From contig NC_062236.1 in assembly GCF_905475465.1 (NCBI RefSeq), positions 1,250,001 through 1,314,000 of the forward strand: a DNA stretch of 64,000 bases. Reading direction: 5' to 3'. The translations under genes and the position numbers were made by a program. This document shows, piece after piece, positions 11,381-21,949 of this stretch. The first letter of the stretch is position 1, and the number at the start of each line of letters is the position of its first letter. The notes beneath the pieces are model-generated. The model was not told where the DNA came from and did no database searches. It was given only the letters and a program-made list of their open reading frames with translations. Source of the DNA: Pieris napi (lineage: Eukaryota > Arthropoda > Insecta > Lepidoptera > Pieridae).

Positions 11381-11537
11381 GAGCAGTGTTAGCCTAGTGC
11401 GACATTCCTGAGGTCGTAGGTTCGATCCCAGGCTGTGCACCAATGGATTGCCTATTAGATTACCAAATGATCATGAAACAGATACAGAAATCTGAGGCCC
11501 AGACCTAAGAAGGCTGTAGCGCCATTGATTTTTTATT
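11381..11537 (+). repeat. SINE-A, internal deletion
   Basis: The plus-strand copy starts GAGCAGTGTTAGCCTAGTG, keeps box B (GTAGGTTCGATCCCAGG) and jumps from CACCAATGG straight to TTGCCTATTAGATTACC. It ends GCTGTAGCGCCATTGATTTT. The central core of about 110 bp is missing. Confidence 0.85.
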
Positions 11538-12210
11538 TACAACAAAAACAATTAATACGCCATAATATATACAAAAAGGCTAAAATATTTACGAATAGCG
11601 ATATAATAGAGAGAGAAAATCAATAAAAATAATTAAATACGTAATACCTAATACGGATAGTATAATTAATTTATGATAATTGATTATTTTCTTAAGCCCC
11701 AAAGCAACAGCAAGGCACAACCACTAGGAAGGGGGTTGACTGATTGCACTGGTGATGTAACCTCTGTCACAGGTTATATTACCAGTGGCCGATGCTGTGT
11801 CCCGGAAAGAAGTAAAGTATAAGTTACAATCTATCAATTCTAAAATATTACACTTCCAACTACAAATTTTAGTTTTTACTAGTAATTTTCTTTTTTAAAA
11901 TACTTATTCGCTTAATTATATATATTTTTACTTCTTTATGATGAAAAATATCAATTAAATACGTCGCAATTCATGCGTGAATGTGACAAGGTTCCAGCGC
12001 ATTAGCAATTTGTATGTAAAATAAGAAGCGAATGAGGTCAAGTCTTCAATCGAAAAAGTAGGTCGCCCTATCTACGGGGGCTTAGCTTGACAAAGTTAAG
12101 GAAAACAATTTAAGGAAACACGAAATGAGATTTGTCATCCCTAATATTGCGATACGTCTTGTCAAGGCTGTTATCAAGGTTGGACGTAATTCCTTTTGGA
12201 ATACTTACCT
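11538..12210. other. No gene; small inverted repeat
   Basis: 11695-11820 is a less AT-rich patch with the small hairpin TGTAACCT/AGGTTATA near 11756-11780. No family recognised. Confidence 0.4.
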
Positions 12211-12214
12211 ATTT

Positions 12215-12480
12215 GTTTATTTAAATTTAGGAGTGCCATGCTGTTGCTTTCGGGATTCAGCCCAAAGGACAGTCAGAGGCAGTACCACTGTCTCACAGAA
12301 AACCGGTGTCAAGTGATGCAATGGGTTCATCTTATACTATTATACTTTCGTTTCGTGCGGTGAGAGACTCCCAGAGCCCGCCTTGAAAAGTATGAAGGTA
12401 GAGTTTGAACAGAGATCACACCAGAGAGTACCACAAGTTTCAGCTGTGGAGGATCCCCCAATTATATAGGATGTGGTGTA
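12215..12480. repeat. Possible retroelement 3' UTR fragment
   Basis: A GC-richer block containing CAGTCAGAGGCAGTACCACT and GAGAGACTCCCAGAGCCCGC resembles non-LTR 3' regions. There is no second copy in this window and the family is unproven. Confidence 0.3.
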
Positions 12481-13081
12481 CTTCAAGTTTATCCGAAAAA
12501 TGCCGATTATATCTTTACCGCATTAGAAAATAATCAAAAAATCAATTATCATAAATTAATTACAAATGCATAAGTTCACTCCCGACACACAATAAAACTA
12601 TTGAATATTCGAAATTGGTATGAATCATTTCATCAGTCAGGTAATAATAATGTTTTCGAAGCCGACTTTTACGGGTTATCTCTATTGATAATTGCCAAAC
12701 AGATGGATTCCCTTTTCGTCTCATATACACACAGTACCACACACGACCACAGTATACATAAGAGCTGGACTGCTGACTTGTGTATCCCAACCTTTTTTAG
12801 GGCCATGTCCCAACTTAGCCTTTCTAAAATTCTTACGCACCCAAAATATACATAATTTTTAATATTAAAATTGAATTGTTCACTTAAGAACTTACAGGAT
12901 AGTTTTTAGGAAGAAATCAATAGAAAATTGCTAACAAAACAAAATAAGTAAATTAATAACATATAATGAAAAACTGAAATTCAATCTGATTGATGTGGGG
13001 CGTGGGCCGCACGTAGGGAAACAAAACCAATTACATGCGTACGAGGTATGTACGATTTCTTAAAAAATAATAACGTGTTTA
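12481..13081. other. No recognisable feature
   Basis: Overlapping small frames on both strands at 12560-12855 are chance frames without motif or splice borders. Confidence 0.45.
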
Positions 13082-13127
13082 ATTAGCCAGGAATTGAACC
13101 CAAGAGCTCATAATCCACAGGCTAACT
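13082..13127 (-). repeat. tRNA-like head, possible second SINE family
   Basis: The minus strand reads TTAGCCTGTGGATTATGAGC, then TTGGGTTCAATTCCTGG, with box A/box B spacing like a tRNA promoter but different bases from SINE-A. No body or acceptor stem is seen, so it is not a functional tRNA gene. Confidence 0.35.
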
Positions 13128-13384
13128 AAGGGAAGCTTAAATGCCACCCACAAACCTGCCCGCCCTCCTTTATTCAAACGTCATCCTTGTTCATAATTTG
13201 TTTATTGTTACATCCCCGTCCCCGTCAATCCAGATTAAATTACGTAATTTAAATTAACATCCAAATTGAAACATCAATTAATTACTAATTGAGTAAGTTT
13301 TGAAATCGCTTTATTTGTAGGTATTGAAATTACGTATCCATCAGTGCTCTGCATAATTTGATATGCTTATTTTTTACACGCTTT
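13128..13384. other. Unique, homeobox-site-rich sequence
   Basis: Several TAAT/ATTA words (for example CAATTAATTACTAATTGAG at 13276-13294) lie in otherwise repeat-free DNA. It could be regulatory, but the evidence is only composition. Confidence 0.2.
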
Positions 13385-13540
13385 ATATTAGCTTCACCTG
13401 TATGTATGTACGTATGTAACCGACTCCTTCGGACTCGATTTTGACCCACTTTTAACGGACAAATTTAATTCAAACTTTCCGCACCTGTCAAAGATCGATG
13501 ACAATGTAATAATCCGAAAAAAAAATGAAAAAAATAAAAA
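13385..13540. repeat. Interspersed repeat remnant, unclassified
   Basis: The block TCGGACTCGATTTTGACCC, followed by CTTTCCGCACCTGTCAAAG and an A-rich stretch, looks like an interspersed lepidopteran element. It is assigned from familiarity only. Confidence 0.3.
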
Positions 13541-13767
13541 AAGTTTAACTAAAAAATAAAAAATAAATAATAGTTAAAAAAACTAAAAAAACAGGCTTTT
13601 AAAGCACATCAAACTAAAAAGTGAAAAATAATTCCTAATTTAGGCTGAAAATGGTAATGAACAAAAAATACTGGTATTATTGTGAAAAAGCGTGGGGCGC
13701 TCTGTGCCATATTTTTCGTCTATCGAGCAGTTTTTTTAAACTATTATTTATTTTTTTAAACTATTGT

Positions 13768-14130
13768 CTACCAGAATCGTGCTTTGTTTCACGTTCCTCA
13801 CATAAACACTAACTATGCAAAAAACTCAGTTTCGTATCGCGCAGCCCGGACATACAACGACCAATATTTAAGCCTTGACTTGTTTAAGCTATCACGGAAT
13901 TTGCTCAAAAGGAGTATTAAGAATATCCCCACATATACAGTATACACCCTCATATACGTACACTCATTCTCACACCATTCCTTTCTAAGTTTTGTAAATT
14001 TTTGTATATATTATGTATTCCATCTTCGGCTATACTTCTACCTTTAGTATAATTGTTTTTGTTGTATATAATTTCTGTTAGCTGTATTAATTAATACGAA
14101 ATAAATACTTGTAATAAATAAATAGACACA
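13768..14130 (+). mobile_element. Non-LTR retrotransposon C-terminus and 3' tail
   Basis: The plus frame reads VPHINTNYAKNSVSYRAART and ends at 14047. Many LINE ORF2 proteins end in a similar NYxKxSVSYR segment. A TTGTATATAATTTCTGT block and an AATAAATA-type tail follow. 5'-truncated; no RT active site present. Confidence 0.6.
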
Positions 14131-14219
14131 TTGAACTATAAATAAATCAGAGATAATAGCAATTACAGTGTAAACTGTATTGCAACGCTATAGAACTGTT
14201 TCATAATCGGACAGCATGG

Positions 14220-14455
14220 CAGAATACAAAATTCCACCCATATCACCTCGACGTCCGTTGGTCTATAACTGAGCCACCAGCTGAAGTGTATCCGAACAAA
14301 TACGACTTAGGGTCCTTCAAGAAAAGAGCGTACTAATTCTTAAGGCCGGCAACGTACTCGCGAGCCTTGAAAGTCGTAGCATTGAGAGTTTCCACGGGTT
14401 TATCATAAACATCAGGTGAGCCTCCTGTCTGTGTGTCCCTGTTCTATCCGAGCCT
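14220..14455 (+). mobile_element. CR1/Jockey-type LINE 3' end
   Basis: Plus strand: ATATCACCTCGACGTCCG, CTTAGGGTCCTTCAAGAAAA, AAGGCCGGCAACGTACTCGC and CATCAGGTGAGCCTCCTG in the family order, with a small internal deletion. The 3' end lies about 220 bp from the host exon at 14675. Confidence 0.85.
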
Positions 14456-14674
14456 GCACATTTTCTGGCGTTATTTTGTCTCATTCAAACAAATTCGAGT
14501 AATTTCCACGTTTTGATTGACTATAATTCAATACACACGTGTGTATAATACAAGAAAACCAATAGAATTACTAATTCTTAATTTCGAATTGCGTCATGAG
14601 GTGTCTCTTATATTCAAACTAAATAATTATACAATTTATACATAACTGTATATATACTCGCGTCAATTGCTTAC

Positions 14675-14813
14675 CTTTCTTCTGTTCAGTCTGGGGCGGT
14701 GGCGTGGCTGGTGACTGCGCGCGCGCTTGTAACGTCGCGAGCAATTTCCGTTTATGGTTACACAGTTTGGTCAACTCTGCGCCGGAGGCTGCTTGGTACG
14801 GTTTGCTCACCAC
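14675..14813 (-). CDS. sba: MBD5/6-like gene, internal exon after the MBD
   Basis: A 139-bp exon on the minus strand. The acceptor is a pyrimidine-rich tract ending TTTGTTTACAG; the donor is AAGAAAG then GTAAGC. It enters in phase 0 and leaves in phase 1, giving 46 residues that include KLCNHKRKLLATLQAR and a Pro/Gln-rich end (SPATPPPQTEQKK). Vertebrate MBD5/6 carry a similar basic KxxKRK-type helix just after the MBD. The phase fits direct splicing from the exon at 40508-40631, and codon use is GC-richer than the surroundings, as expected of a real exon. The role would be within the non-methyl-binding MBD5/6 family linked to the PR-DUB (BAP1/Calypso-ASXL) Polycomb deubiquitinase. Exon reality is well supported; membership of the same gene is an inference from strand, phase and family resemblance. 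Confidence 0.75.
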
Positions 14814-14944
14814 CTGTAAACAAACGAAAAACAATTAGCATTTTCTAGAAACTGGAAAACTTATTTTCAATCAAAACTTTAAACATCATATAAGTAGAAG
14901 TCGTTTTTAGTGCGAACTTTCCCCAACCGGCCACAAAATAACTA

Positions 14945-15210
14945 TCTAGTATAATAAAAATAGGGGTTGATCGTAGAGGGTGAAAATTAGGGGTTGTACG
15001 TATTTTTGTATGTTGTATCATAAAAAAATAAAAAATTGTCTAAAAAATAAAAAATATTTTTTTGGGGTGGACACTCCTTATCACTTAGGTCCTGAAAGAT
15101 AGATAGTAGCCGATTCTCAGACTTACTGAATATGCATAAAAAATTCATACGAATCGGTCGAGCCGTTTCGAAAGAGTATGGCAACGGACGTTGGGACACG
15201 AGAAATTTAT
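14945..15210 (-). mobile_element. Helitron-like interspersed element, unclassified
   Basis: On the minus strand it contains CGAAACGGCTCGACCGATTC, the TCTGAGAATCGGCTACTATC block, and an AT-rich stretch before CAACCCCTATTTTTATTATA. The ACGGCT-GACCGATT motif is shared with non-autonomous Helitrons of moths and butterflies. Ends are not proven. Confidence 0.4.
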
Positions 15211-15628
15211 ATATTACATTTCGTTTTAATACATATTTTAATTCAGTCATTAATCTTTAAATTGAATGACTGTGTAAGTTCATTACCATGTCAGCACCTA
15301 AGCTCCAGAAGCTTTAAGCTTTTACTCGGCTTAGCAAGAGTAGAAGCGATATTGGTTTACGGGGCTCAGTTTGCTAATGCCTCTCCTAAGTTAACCTTTA
15401 TTGTATGTAACTTATACTGCCTTACAATAAATATGACTAAATTTTATTTATTTATAAGTAACACTAGTACATATATATAAACTCACCGAAGAAATATTTT
15501 ATTAAAAAACATGAAACATAACAAAATCAGAGAAAATATTTACCATAAAATAAAGTTGTACAAAAGATTACATATTTATAATTAAAACACTTTCTGGTGT
15601 TATAAGAAAATAAGAAATCGTAAGTAGT
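15211..15628. other. No recognisable feature
   Basis: A 100-codon plus frame spans 15178-15480 and starts inside the repeat at 14945-15210. It has no domain. Confidence 0.45.
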
Positions 15629-15820
15629 TAGGGCATCAGATTTCTGTATCTGATTCATAATCATTTGTCAATCTAATAGGCAAATAGGTGATCAGCCTCC
15701 TATGCCTAACACACCGTCGACTTATTGTGTCTGAAAAAAGTCCATTGGTGCACAGCCGGAGCTCAAACCTACGACCTCATGGCTGAGAGTCGAATTCTGA
15801 AGCCTCTAAACACTGCCCTT
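15629..15820 (-). repeat. SINE-A, shortened core
   Basis: GGGCATCAGATTTCTGTATC, AATCTAATAGGCAAATAGG, GTGCACAGCCGGAGCTC (box B decayed) and the head GAGAGTCGAATTCTGAAGCC are present on the minus strand. About 40 bp of core is missing. Confidence 0.8.
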
Positions 15821-15892
15821 GCGGAACAATAACGGCAGAATATATACATATATATAGTTTAAGAAACGATATAAAAACAAGAAAACTTTAGA

Positions 15893-16206
15893 GGTGTCAA
15901 GGGACACCCGGATGGAACGAAATTCCTTTCGATTAATTTATATGTTAATTGGTATCATAATAGTATGATAGATTTTCTCGACACCAATCTTACCACGAAA
16001 AAAAAAACCAACATCACGAGGTGTTCCCAGGCGGTCACCCATCCAAGTACTGACCTCGCCCGACGTTGCTTAACCTCGGTAATCGGACGAGAACCGGTGT
16101 ATTACAATAGCAAACAGCAAAAAAGTGTCGTGACAACTTTTCGTAAGAATTTTTTCCGTCTAGCCCCCTTTCACAACGCGCGATAAGGAACTTCGTTCCA
16201 ATACTA
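15893..16206 (-). mobile_element. Inverted-repeat element carrying a 5S rRNA fragment
   Basis: GGAACGAAATTCCTTTCG at 15914-15931 is mirrored by CGATAAGGAACTTCGTTCC at 16181-16199 (17 of 19 match as inverted repeats). Outside the left arm is a perfect 6-bp hairpin, GGTGTC-AAGG-GACACC (15893-15908). Between the arms is a 5S rRNA fragment on the minus strand. It may be a 5S-derived non-autonomous transposon or a MITE that captured a 5S copy. No target duplication is obvious. Confidence 0.55.
16007..16103 (-). pseudogene. 5S rRNA fragment, 5'-truncated
   Basis: The minus strand reads ATACACCGGTTCTCGTCCG, then GGTTAAGCAACGTCGGGC, GGTCAGTACTTGGATGGG and TGACCGCCTGGGAACACC. This covers about nucleotides 23-119 of animal 5S rRNA. 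It ends in TTGGT and a run of T, as a Pol III terminator would. The first 22 or so nucleotides of helix I are replaced by unrelated sequence, so it cannot fold as a working ribosomal 5S. The internal promoter (box A, intermediate element, box C) is nearly intact and could still bind TFIIIA. Confidence 0.85.
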
Positions 16207-16623
16207 TATTTGAAAGTTACAAGTCCTTTAATCGAACGAAGTCACTTTAATATTATTACGTGAGAATCAATTACACTTAAAACAATCTCCTAAAGCCACG
16301 AGATTATTAACCACCTCTTATCAGAAGCAATTTGCATACGGTTGTACCTAATAGCAATACCCACTGACCATTGCAATCTCGATAAATGTACGTAGGACTA
16401 AATGCATTTAATAATTGGCATTGACAATAATGTTCGTGGGGAATTCAATATGTTCATCGTGTTAACTTTAGTTTTAGCTGTTTTGCTACGAGCTTGACTA
16501 ATATATTTCAATTTAGATAGGTCTTTTAAAAAAAACAGCATCAAAAATAAATTTGAAAACTCATATGATGCGAAGGGTGTAAGTCGCCTAAACAGAACTA
16601 TTTTTTTTTTTGTGAAACCAAAA
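16207..16623. other. No recognisable feature
   Basis: Unique sequence; small frames only. Confidence 0.5.
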
Positions 16624-16900
16624 ACCATCGGCGCTACAACATCTTTAGGTCTGGGCCTCAGATTTCAGTATCTGTTTCATGACTCTCTATTAGGCAAGTA
16701 GGTGATTATACTTCTGTGCTTGACACACGCCGTAGACTTTTTGGGTCTAAGGAGAGCCGGTTTCCTCACGATGTTTTCCTTCACCGTTCGAGCGAATGTT
16801 AATTCGCACATATAAAAAAAGTCCATTGTTGCACAGTCGGGGATCGAACCTACGACCTCAAATGAGAGAGTCGTACGCTGAAGCCACTAAACACTGCTTT
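16624..16900 (-). repeat. SINE-A, near full length
   Basis: All segments from head (GTACGCTGAAGCCACTAAAC on plus) to end (GGCGCTACAACATC on plus) are present. Flanks GTGAAACCA (about 16612) and GTGAAACTA (about 16900) are probably the target duplication. Confidence 0.9.
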
Positions 16901-17204
16901 GGTGAAACTAGTGTAGTAAATATGAATGCAAAAACATAACAGAACACTTAGACTGTTGATGAATATTATCTTAGTTTACAAGTATTGTAGATGATAAAGT
17001 CAGCATAATTATACTTAGTAGCCATAATTATTTTATATTTTAATTAAAATCCGCTCTCTTTTACGGGCTTTATAGTTAGAAATGATACAAAAGATTCGTC
17101 AAAACATATCCTTTTCGAGTGATTCAATCACTAAAATATCTTTATGTAAATATTTCAAGTCAAACTTATTTTAAATTAAATGATTTTAGCAATAAACGGC
17201 ACAA

Positions 17205-17490
17205 ATTTTCACCAAATTCGAATTTGTTCCCTTTGAAGTAGAGACTCTTGGGCCGTGGAGTTCAAGTGCACAGGCGCTTATTAAAGATTTAAGTTGGTGT
17301 CTGGTAGATAGTACTGGTGACCCCAGAACTGGTGATTTCCTGGCTCAACGAATAAGTATCGCAATACAGCGTTAAAGGTACACTGTCACAGGGAACAAAC
17401 TTTTAAAATTTGTTTTAATTTTTTTTTTAATAATTTTATTATTACTAGTACATAAGAAAATTGTAAAAACATATTATAAAATTGTAAATA
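17205..17490 (+). mobile_element. Retroelement C-terminus, family C, copy 1
   Basis: Plus frame: FVPFEVETLGPW, then STGDPRTGDFLAQRISIAIQ, interrupted by stops, then an A/T-rich 3' tail. It aligns with copies at 42505-42720 (plus) and 57725-58015 (minus). The QRISxAIQRGNAA motif is a retrotransposon ORF C-terminus; I cannot place the clade. Confidence 0.65.
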
Positions 17491-17836
17491 AAACTTGTAG
17501 CAATATAATAAATTATAATCCAAACGTTAAATACATAATCTGTAGATCATGTAACAAAAAGTTGCTTCGCTTCTGGGGCTCTCAAAGGATGTCCGCACCT
17601 TAACAAGCCAAACTAATTTAGTACCAAATATTAGTTCGACGACTAACTTTGATTGCTCTACGCCATGTCTGCGATATAGCTTACAGAATTATCATATATA
17701 CTTTATGAATAATAATTCAGTGGCCTTGGTCTCAGATTGTATTTTTTTATAGACTGTATCGGAGCCTGGAGGTTGCACAATGCACATGTCGATATTCTTA
17801 AATCTAATTGCGTAAAGCGTCCTTTGTTTATGATAA
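17491..17836. other. No recognisable feature
   Basis: A GC-richer patch at 17565-17680 follows the retroelement tail; unassigned. Confidence 0.4.
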
Positions 17837-17918
17837 TTGTAATGAAGCCCGTTTATTTTCAATCTTTACATAACAATATACAGTTTAGTGTTTTTATACA
17901 CATTTTCTTTGTTACTGA
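17837..17918 (-). mobile_element. RTE-type LINE 3' UTR fragment
   Basis: AATGAAGCCCGTTTATTTTC matches the 3' UTR ends at 3547 and 6611. Coding part absent. Confidence 0.55.
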
Positions 17919-17925
17919 AACGGTT

Positions 17926-18026
17926 TAGGTTGGCAACGCACTTGCGAGCCTTCTGGCAAGTGAGTGACCATGGGCGGCGGCATCACTTATCATCAGATGA
18001 ATCTCCTGCCCGTTTGCCTCCTAGAA
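17926..18026 (+). mobile_element. CR1/Jockey-type LINE 3' end
   Basis: TTGGCAACGCACTTGCGAGC, CATGGGCGGCGGCATCACTT and CTCCTGCCCGTTTGCCTCCT; only the last 100 bp of the family. Confidence 0.85.
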
Positions 18027-18059
18027 CGGGCGCCCTCATATAGTTGTCTTTAAAGCACC

Positions 18060-18300
18060 CATGGCCACTTGTTTTAGGCATAATGTAAGGCTTAATTAAT
18101 AGTTAATAACTTTTGGTTTTCGTCTTATATTCTCATTTCCTTAATAGCAAGTGTTAGTTGCGGACTTAAATAAATTCGTTCATTTGCTTGAATATATGTA
18201 CATTGTACAATGTACATGTATGTATGACTTTGTTATATGTAATACTTGTGAAAGAAAACAATAGCTTACACACAGAAAGCTACTCCCCAACTCACTGATC
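18060..18300. repeat. Unclassified dispersed repeat, copy 1
   Basis: Shares TTTTCGTCTTATATT, AGCAAGTGTTAGTTGCGGAC, ATTCGTTCATTTG and the CTTACACACAGAAA end with 32130-32330. The two copies are diverged and the family is unknown. It may belong to the upstream part of the neighbouring RTE elements. Confidence 0.5.
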
Positions 18301-18954
18301 AGAGATTTAGGTCCCCTGGTCGCTTTTTACCTTTATAAATGCACCTCTAAATAGTGCGTCGTAATCACTCTATCTTATCACAATCTCATAATCATTTGAC
18401 CAACATTGTTTTAAAAACAAAAGAATACTAATAATCCCAGTCAAGGCCCCGAAACCGAGTACAGGACATTACATCATCCAATTACTCTAACATAAAAACC
18501 TTATTCAATTACGTAATCAATCAACCAGATTATCTCATCTAAGTATTTTTTTATTATACCTTTATTTCGACACAAATTATTATTAGCTACATTAGTTGAA
18601 ATCCTTCATTAGACATTACATTTGTAAGAATTTTACTAACAAAAACACAGATTAAGGAAAATTATCTACTTCACAAATAATAATGGCTATAATGGGTAGG
18701 TACCTGTCCTTGATATATAAATAATATGATAGTAATGTGCGCATCAAAATAACACACAGGACTATTACGGTTTCAATAATAAACGTATTAATAATACACA
18801 CATAATATATATATATGCGTGTTGTTCCCACGAGAATGTAAGTGCGTGCTCCTATTTTATCATACCTACTGCTGATAGAGGACAAATCTTTGTTTTTTAT
18901 TAAATAGTATTTATGTTTTTTTGTCAAATTTTCTTTTTTTTGTATTATTAATTT
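18301..18954. other. No gene; (AT) microsatellite
   Basis: A short AT run lies at about 18804-18816. The minus-strand frame at 18652-18963 is low complexity. Confidence 0.45.
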
Positions 18955-19200
18955 ATTATTCAAGATGTCATTTGGAACATGGTGTAATGGTTGCAGCTCC
19001 TTACAAACATTTTGTAAAACAAAAACACTTGGTGATTAAAAAGAGTGGCGGAGAGTTTATTGCCAGTTCTTCTCGTCCGTTCTACGCCCTTGATTTGAGA
19101 ACTATCAGTAAATTTAAAATTAGAAGCATTAAATTTATATTTGTTTATTGACATTCATAAGTGTACACTGTGTTAACTTAATGAATAAATGATTTTGAAT
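18955..19200 (+). mobile_element. LINE-tail family B, copy 2
   Basis: Longest copy: GGAACATGGTGTAATGGTTG, GTGGCGGAGAGTTTATTGCC, CTACGCCCTTGATTTGAGAA, ATTCATAAGTGTACAC and a closing AATGAATAAATGATTTTGAA. Confidence 0.75.
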
Positions 19201-19360
19201 GTTGTTAATAATGATAATTTATGTCATCCACATTAAAATTTGATTTACCATCTCTTCCTATTATAGTATATATATGATAAACTTATAATAATATTTAATT
19301 GAAAATAAATTACACTTATTTGTATCTATACTAAATAATATCTATTTTCTGATCAGTTTG

Positions 19361-19450
19361 CAAGAACCCCTGCGGAGGACCGCTCGAAGGATCTCCAGGT
19401 ATCTCTGTCATGGTCAAGCTACATCCAGCTCGAGCCATTAATGCCAGCAG
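19361..19450 (-). other. Coding-like fragment, unassigned
   Basis: The minus frame reads LALMARAGCSLTMTEIPGDP, then SSGPPQGFLQTD, in GC-richer sequence with a stop soon after. No usable splice donor follows, so I do not call an exon. It may be a retroelement remnant. Confidence 0.3.
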
Positions 19451-19879
19451 TTTAGGGTATTAGTAGATAATGCATATTGTGTGTGATATTTTATTATAAT
19501 AATTATTGTTCTGATCTGATCTGATTTTACGTTTTATCTTGTCTGTATATGTCCAAGCATATGTTACACATGAACAATTTCGGACAATGTTACGTACAAA
19601 ATCAGCGTCGCGCAGTCTATTTTCGAATCCAGTGCATCAATATACCTACTGCAACGATCAAACACGCAGATACATTAATTACTACGAGCGTGCAAACGCT
19701 TGCAAATTAAACGTGGACGTGTTAGCCCGTTTTTATTAATCAAGTAATATAAACCGTGAAACGGAATGTTTATGAGTTTACAATCGATTTATCAAATGCG
19801 TCACAAGGAAGTCTATAAAGCATTGAATGGTAGATTAACGAGCCTAGAACTATAGGTACAATGGCAATACGAATTATTA

Positions 19880-20217
19880 TTATTATTATAGCCTCGTTTA
19901 TTTCCATAATGAATAATATATTAAACAAGTATATCACATGATTAACTATTACATAATATGTGCATTTATTAAAAAAAAAAAATATTACTATTAATAATCC
20001 TTAAATATAAATTCCAACTATAATTAATATTTTCAATGTATATAATTTTTTTTAAATCATTTAATAAATAAATTAAAAATTCATTTTTATATATCATTAT
20101 GGACCCCTCTACGGGTAAAAGCCTCTTCCATTTTGCTCCACATCTGTCTGTCTTCTGCTTTGGTGATCCAGTTTTCACCAACTTCTCTTTTTATTTCATC
20201 AATCCATTTTTCCATTC
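19880..20217 (-). mobile_element. RTE-type LINE 3' end
   Basis: An ATTATTATT tail and AT-rich 3' UTR (19880-20095) are followed by coding on the minus strand ending KMEEAFTRRGV (20098-20217). Diverged from the 3547 copy, so probably a different subfamily. Confidence 0.7.
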
Positions 20218-20219
20218 TC

Positions 20220-20512
20220 ATTCAAATTGGCACACCGTGTGCAGCTTGATCCAATTTGCAAGATACGATAGCTTACATATACATAGTTATAATTCTACTG
20301 TACGTGTATACTGTATAGTTTATACTGTATATATGTCACTGAACTCCTCTTAAACGGCTGCACCGATTTTAATGCGTTTAGGTGGAGCCCTGGATGGTTT
20401 TAGATTCACAAATCAGCCCGGCAGATGGCGCTGCTGTCGGTACTTCCATACTTTGTTTAATATCCTAATTGCTTGAAATATCATGCAGGACAACGTCTGA
20501 CGGGTCCGCTAG
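20220..20512 (+). mobile_element. Helitron-like element, 5'-truncated
   Basis: Starts within GGCACACCGTGTGCAGCTTG and runs through GGTGGAGCCCTGGATGG and CAGATGGCGCTGCTGTCGG to the terminus GACGGGTCCGCTAG followed by T. Its left end abuts an RTE fragment. Confidence 0.75.
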
Positions 20513-20519
20513 TCATAAT

Positions 20520-20765
20520 ATAGGATACGAATGTTTATATTAACTAAAAAGTTCGTATGCAAAAAAATTACAATAATAGCGGTCATACATTTTTTCGATA
20601 CCAATTTAATAGTATGATGTCTTTAGCCTAAAAATAGGTTTCAGTTTCGGCGATTACGTCTTCATCAACGCAAACTTTCTATCCAGCCAGCATTCTCTTA
20701 AGGTCTGAGAACAGTTTAACGTCGCCGGAGACCAAATCTAGAGAATACGGTGCATTTCGATAATG
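20520..20765 (-). pseudogene. mariner transposase C-terminal fragment
   Basis: On the minus strand a decayed frame reads NAPYSLDLVSGDVKLFSDLK, then RMLAG-stop-KVCVDEDVIAETETYF. This matches the end of mariner-family transposases (canonical PYSPDLAPSD, with the third catalytic Asp retained here, and a later EEVIAETEAYF-type segment). At least two in-frame stops occur. The N-terminal two-thirds is missing. The AT-rich sequence down to 20520 may include the element's 3' end. Confidence 0.7.
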
Positions 20766-20797
20766 TAAATAACAATTATCAAGTTCTAAATAGACTT

Positions 20798-20881
20798 AAT
20801 GCCTTGACGTCTGAAAATGAATCTCAGCTGCGGGTATTAAACCGAACAACTCCTCTGAATACTCTCCATGGTAAATGCGGT
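20798..20881 (-). mobile_element. CR1/Jockey-type LINE internal fragment
   Basis: GCCTTGACGTCTGAAAATGA and ACTCCTCTGAATACTCTCCA correspond to the part of the 49 kb copy at about 49286-49361. Confidence 0.8.
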
Positions 20882-21574
20882 ATTTCATTAAAATAAACGT
20901 TTTGGCGTATATTATCAAAATTTATATCAAATATATTTACTGTGTATTATAGGCGAAATTTTAACTTTGGCAATAAGAATGTACTCCGAGTCTTTATACT
21001 TAAATGATTCCAATAAACATTGGTTTCTTTGGATGCGTCGAGACAACCATACATTCAGAAGGCAATTTCAGTCAACATCGGTTTCCATACAACAGCAGAC
21101 TAGTTATAGACAACAGTGCATGTAGGCTTTCATTAAGCGTCGTCGTAGCAATATCCTACAATACACTAAATCCAATTCAAATGATGGACGCGTCAGTACA
21201 CGACAACATTCTAATTAATAGTTACATTTCACTGAATAATGTGCGTGTTTCATTGCGCTGTTTTAAATTTAAAATCTCTGATTTCTCTCAGTTTGTTCTA
21301 ATGTTTTTTTGCATTAATTGCTAAATATAAACTGTTTAATTAGGAATTTTAAGGCACCTTAGTGGTTTTTGGTATTTTCTTTTATATAAATTAAGCATTA
21401 ATAAATGTTAAAAAAATAATTCGTTATTACTTTGTATACTCGATAAGATTAAAACAAAATATGATTGTGTACATGATTCTTTAGATTTTTATAATATAAG
21501 GACGCACATATAAAATATTTATAAATAATTTTTCGTACGTGTAAGAGTAAGATAAGAGTAATAATAAGAGATTA
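20882..21574. other. No recognisable feature
   Basis: The 106-codon plus frame at 21004-21324 has no recognisable domain, signal or splice context. Confidence 0.4.
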
Positions 21575-21780
21575 ATCTGAGCGTTTTCTAAGGCAGTTTT
21601 TGCGCGCACCACCACAAAGTGGAACCAGCAGCCTACTGAAGTATTTCCAAACCAATTCGACTTAGGGTCCTTCAAGAAAAGAGCGTACCAATTCTTAAAA
21701 AGCCGGCAACGCACTCACACTCTAGCATTGAGAGTGTCCATGGGCGGCGGTATCCCTTAACATCAGGTGAGTCTCTTATT
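21575..21780 (+). mobile_element. CR1/Jockey-type LINE 3' end
   Basis: GGCAGTTTTTGCGCGCACCA, ACCAATTCGACTTAGGGTCC and ATTGAGAGTGTCCATGGGCG in the usual order on the plus strand. Confidence 0.85.
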
Positions 21781-21949
21781 CAATGTAAAAAAATCATACC
21801 GGAAAAACAATTTCAAAGTTATCGCTCAACATCTATCTAAAAAGTATATCATAATAGTCTGTTTATTATAAGAGAATTAAATATTGTCCTTTAAATTGTC
21901 AAGTCATTCAAACACATTTTTTATCTTTTCAGCTTTGAACTTTGGTCAT

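Noticed and set aside
13082..13127. tRNA gene
   Set aside because: Only box A/B-like words; no acceptor stem or anticodon arm can be formed from the flanks.
16007..16103. Functional 5S rRNA gene
   Set aside because: The first ~22 nt are missing, so helix I cannot form.
21004..21324. 106-codon plus frame as a gene
   Set aside because: Unrecognisable sequence, AT-rich codons, no splice or promoter context.
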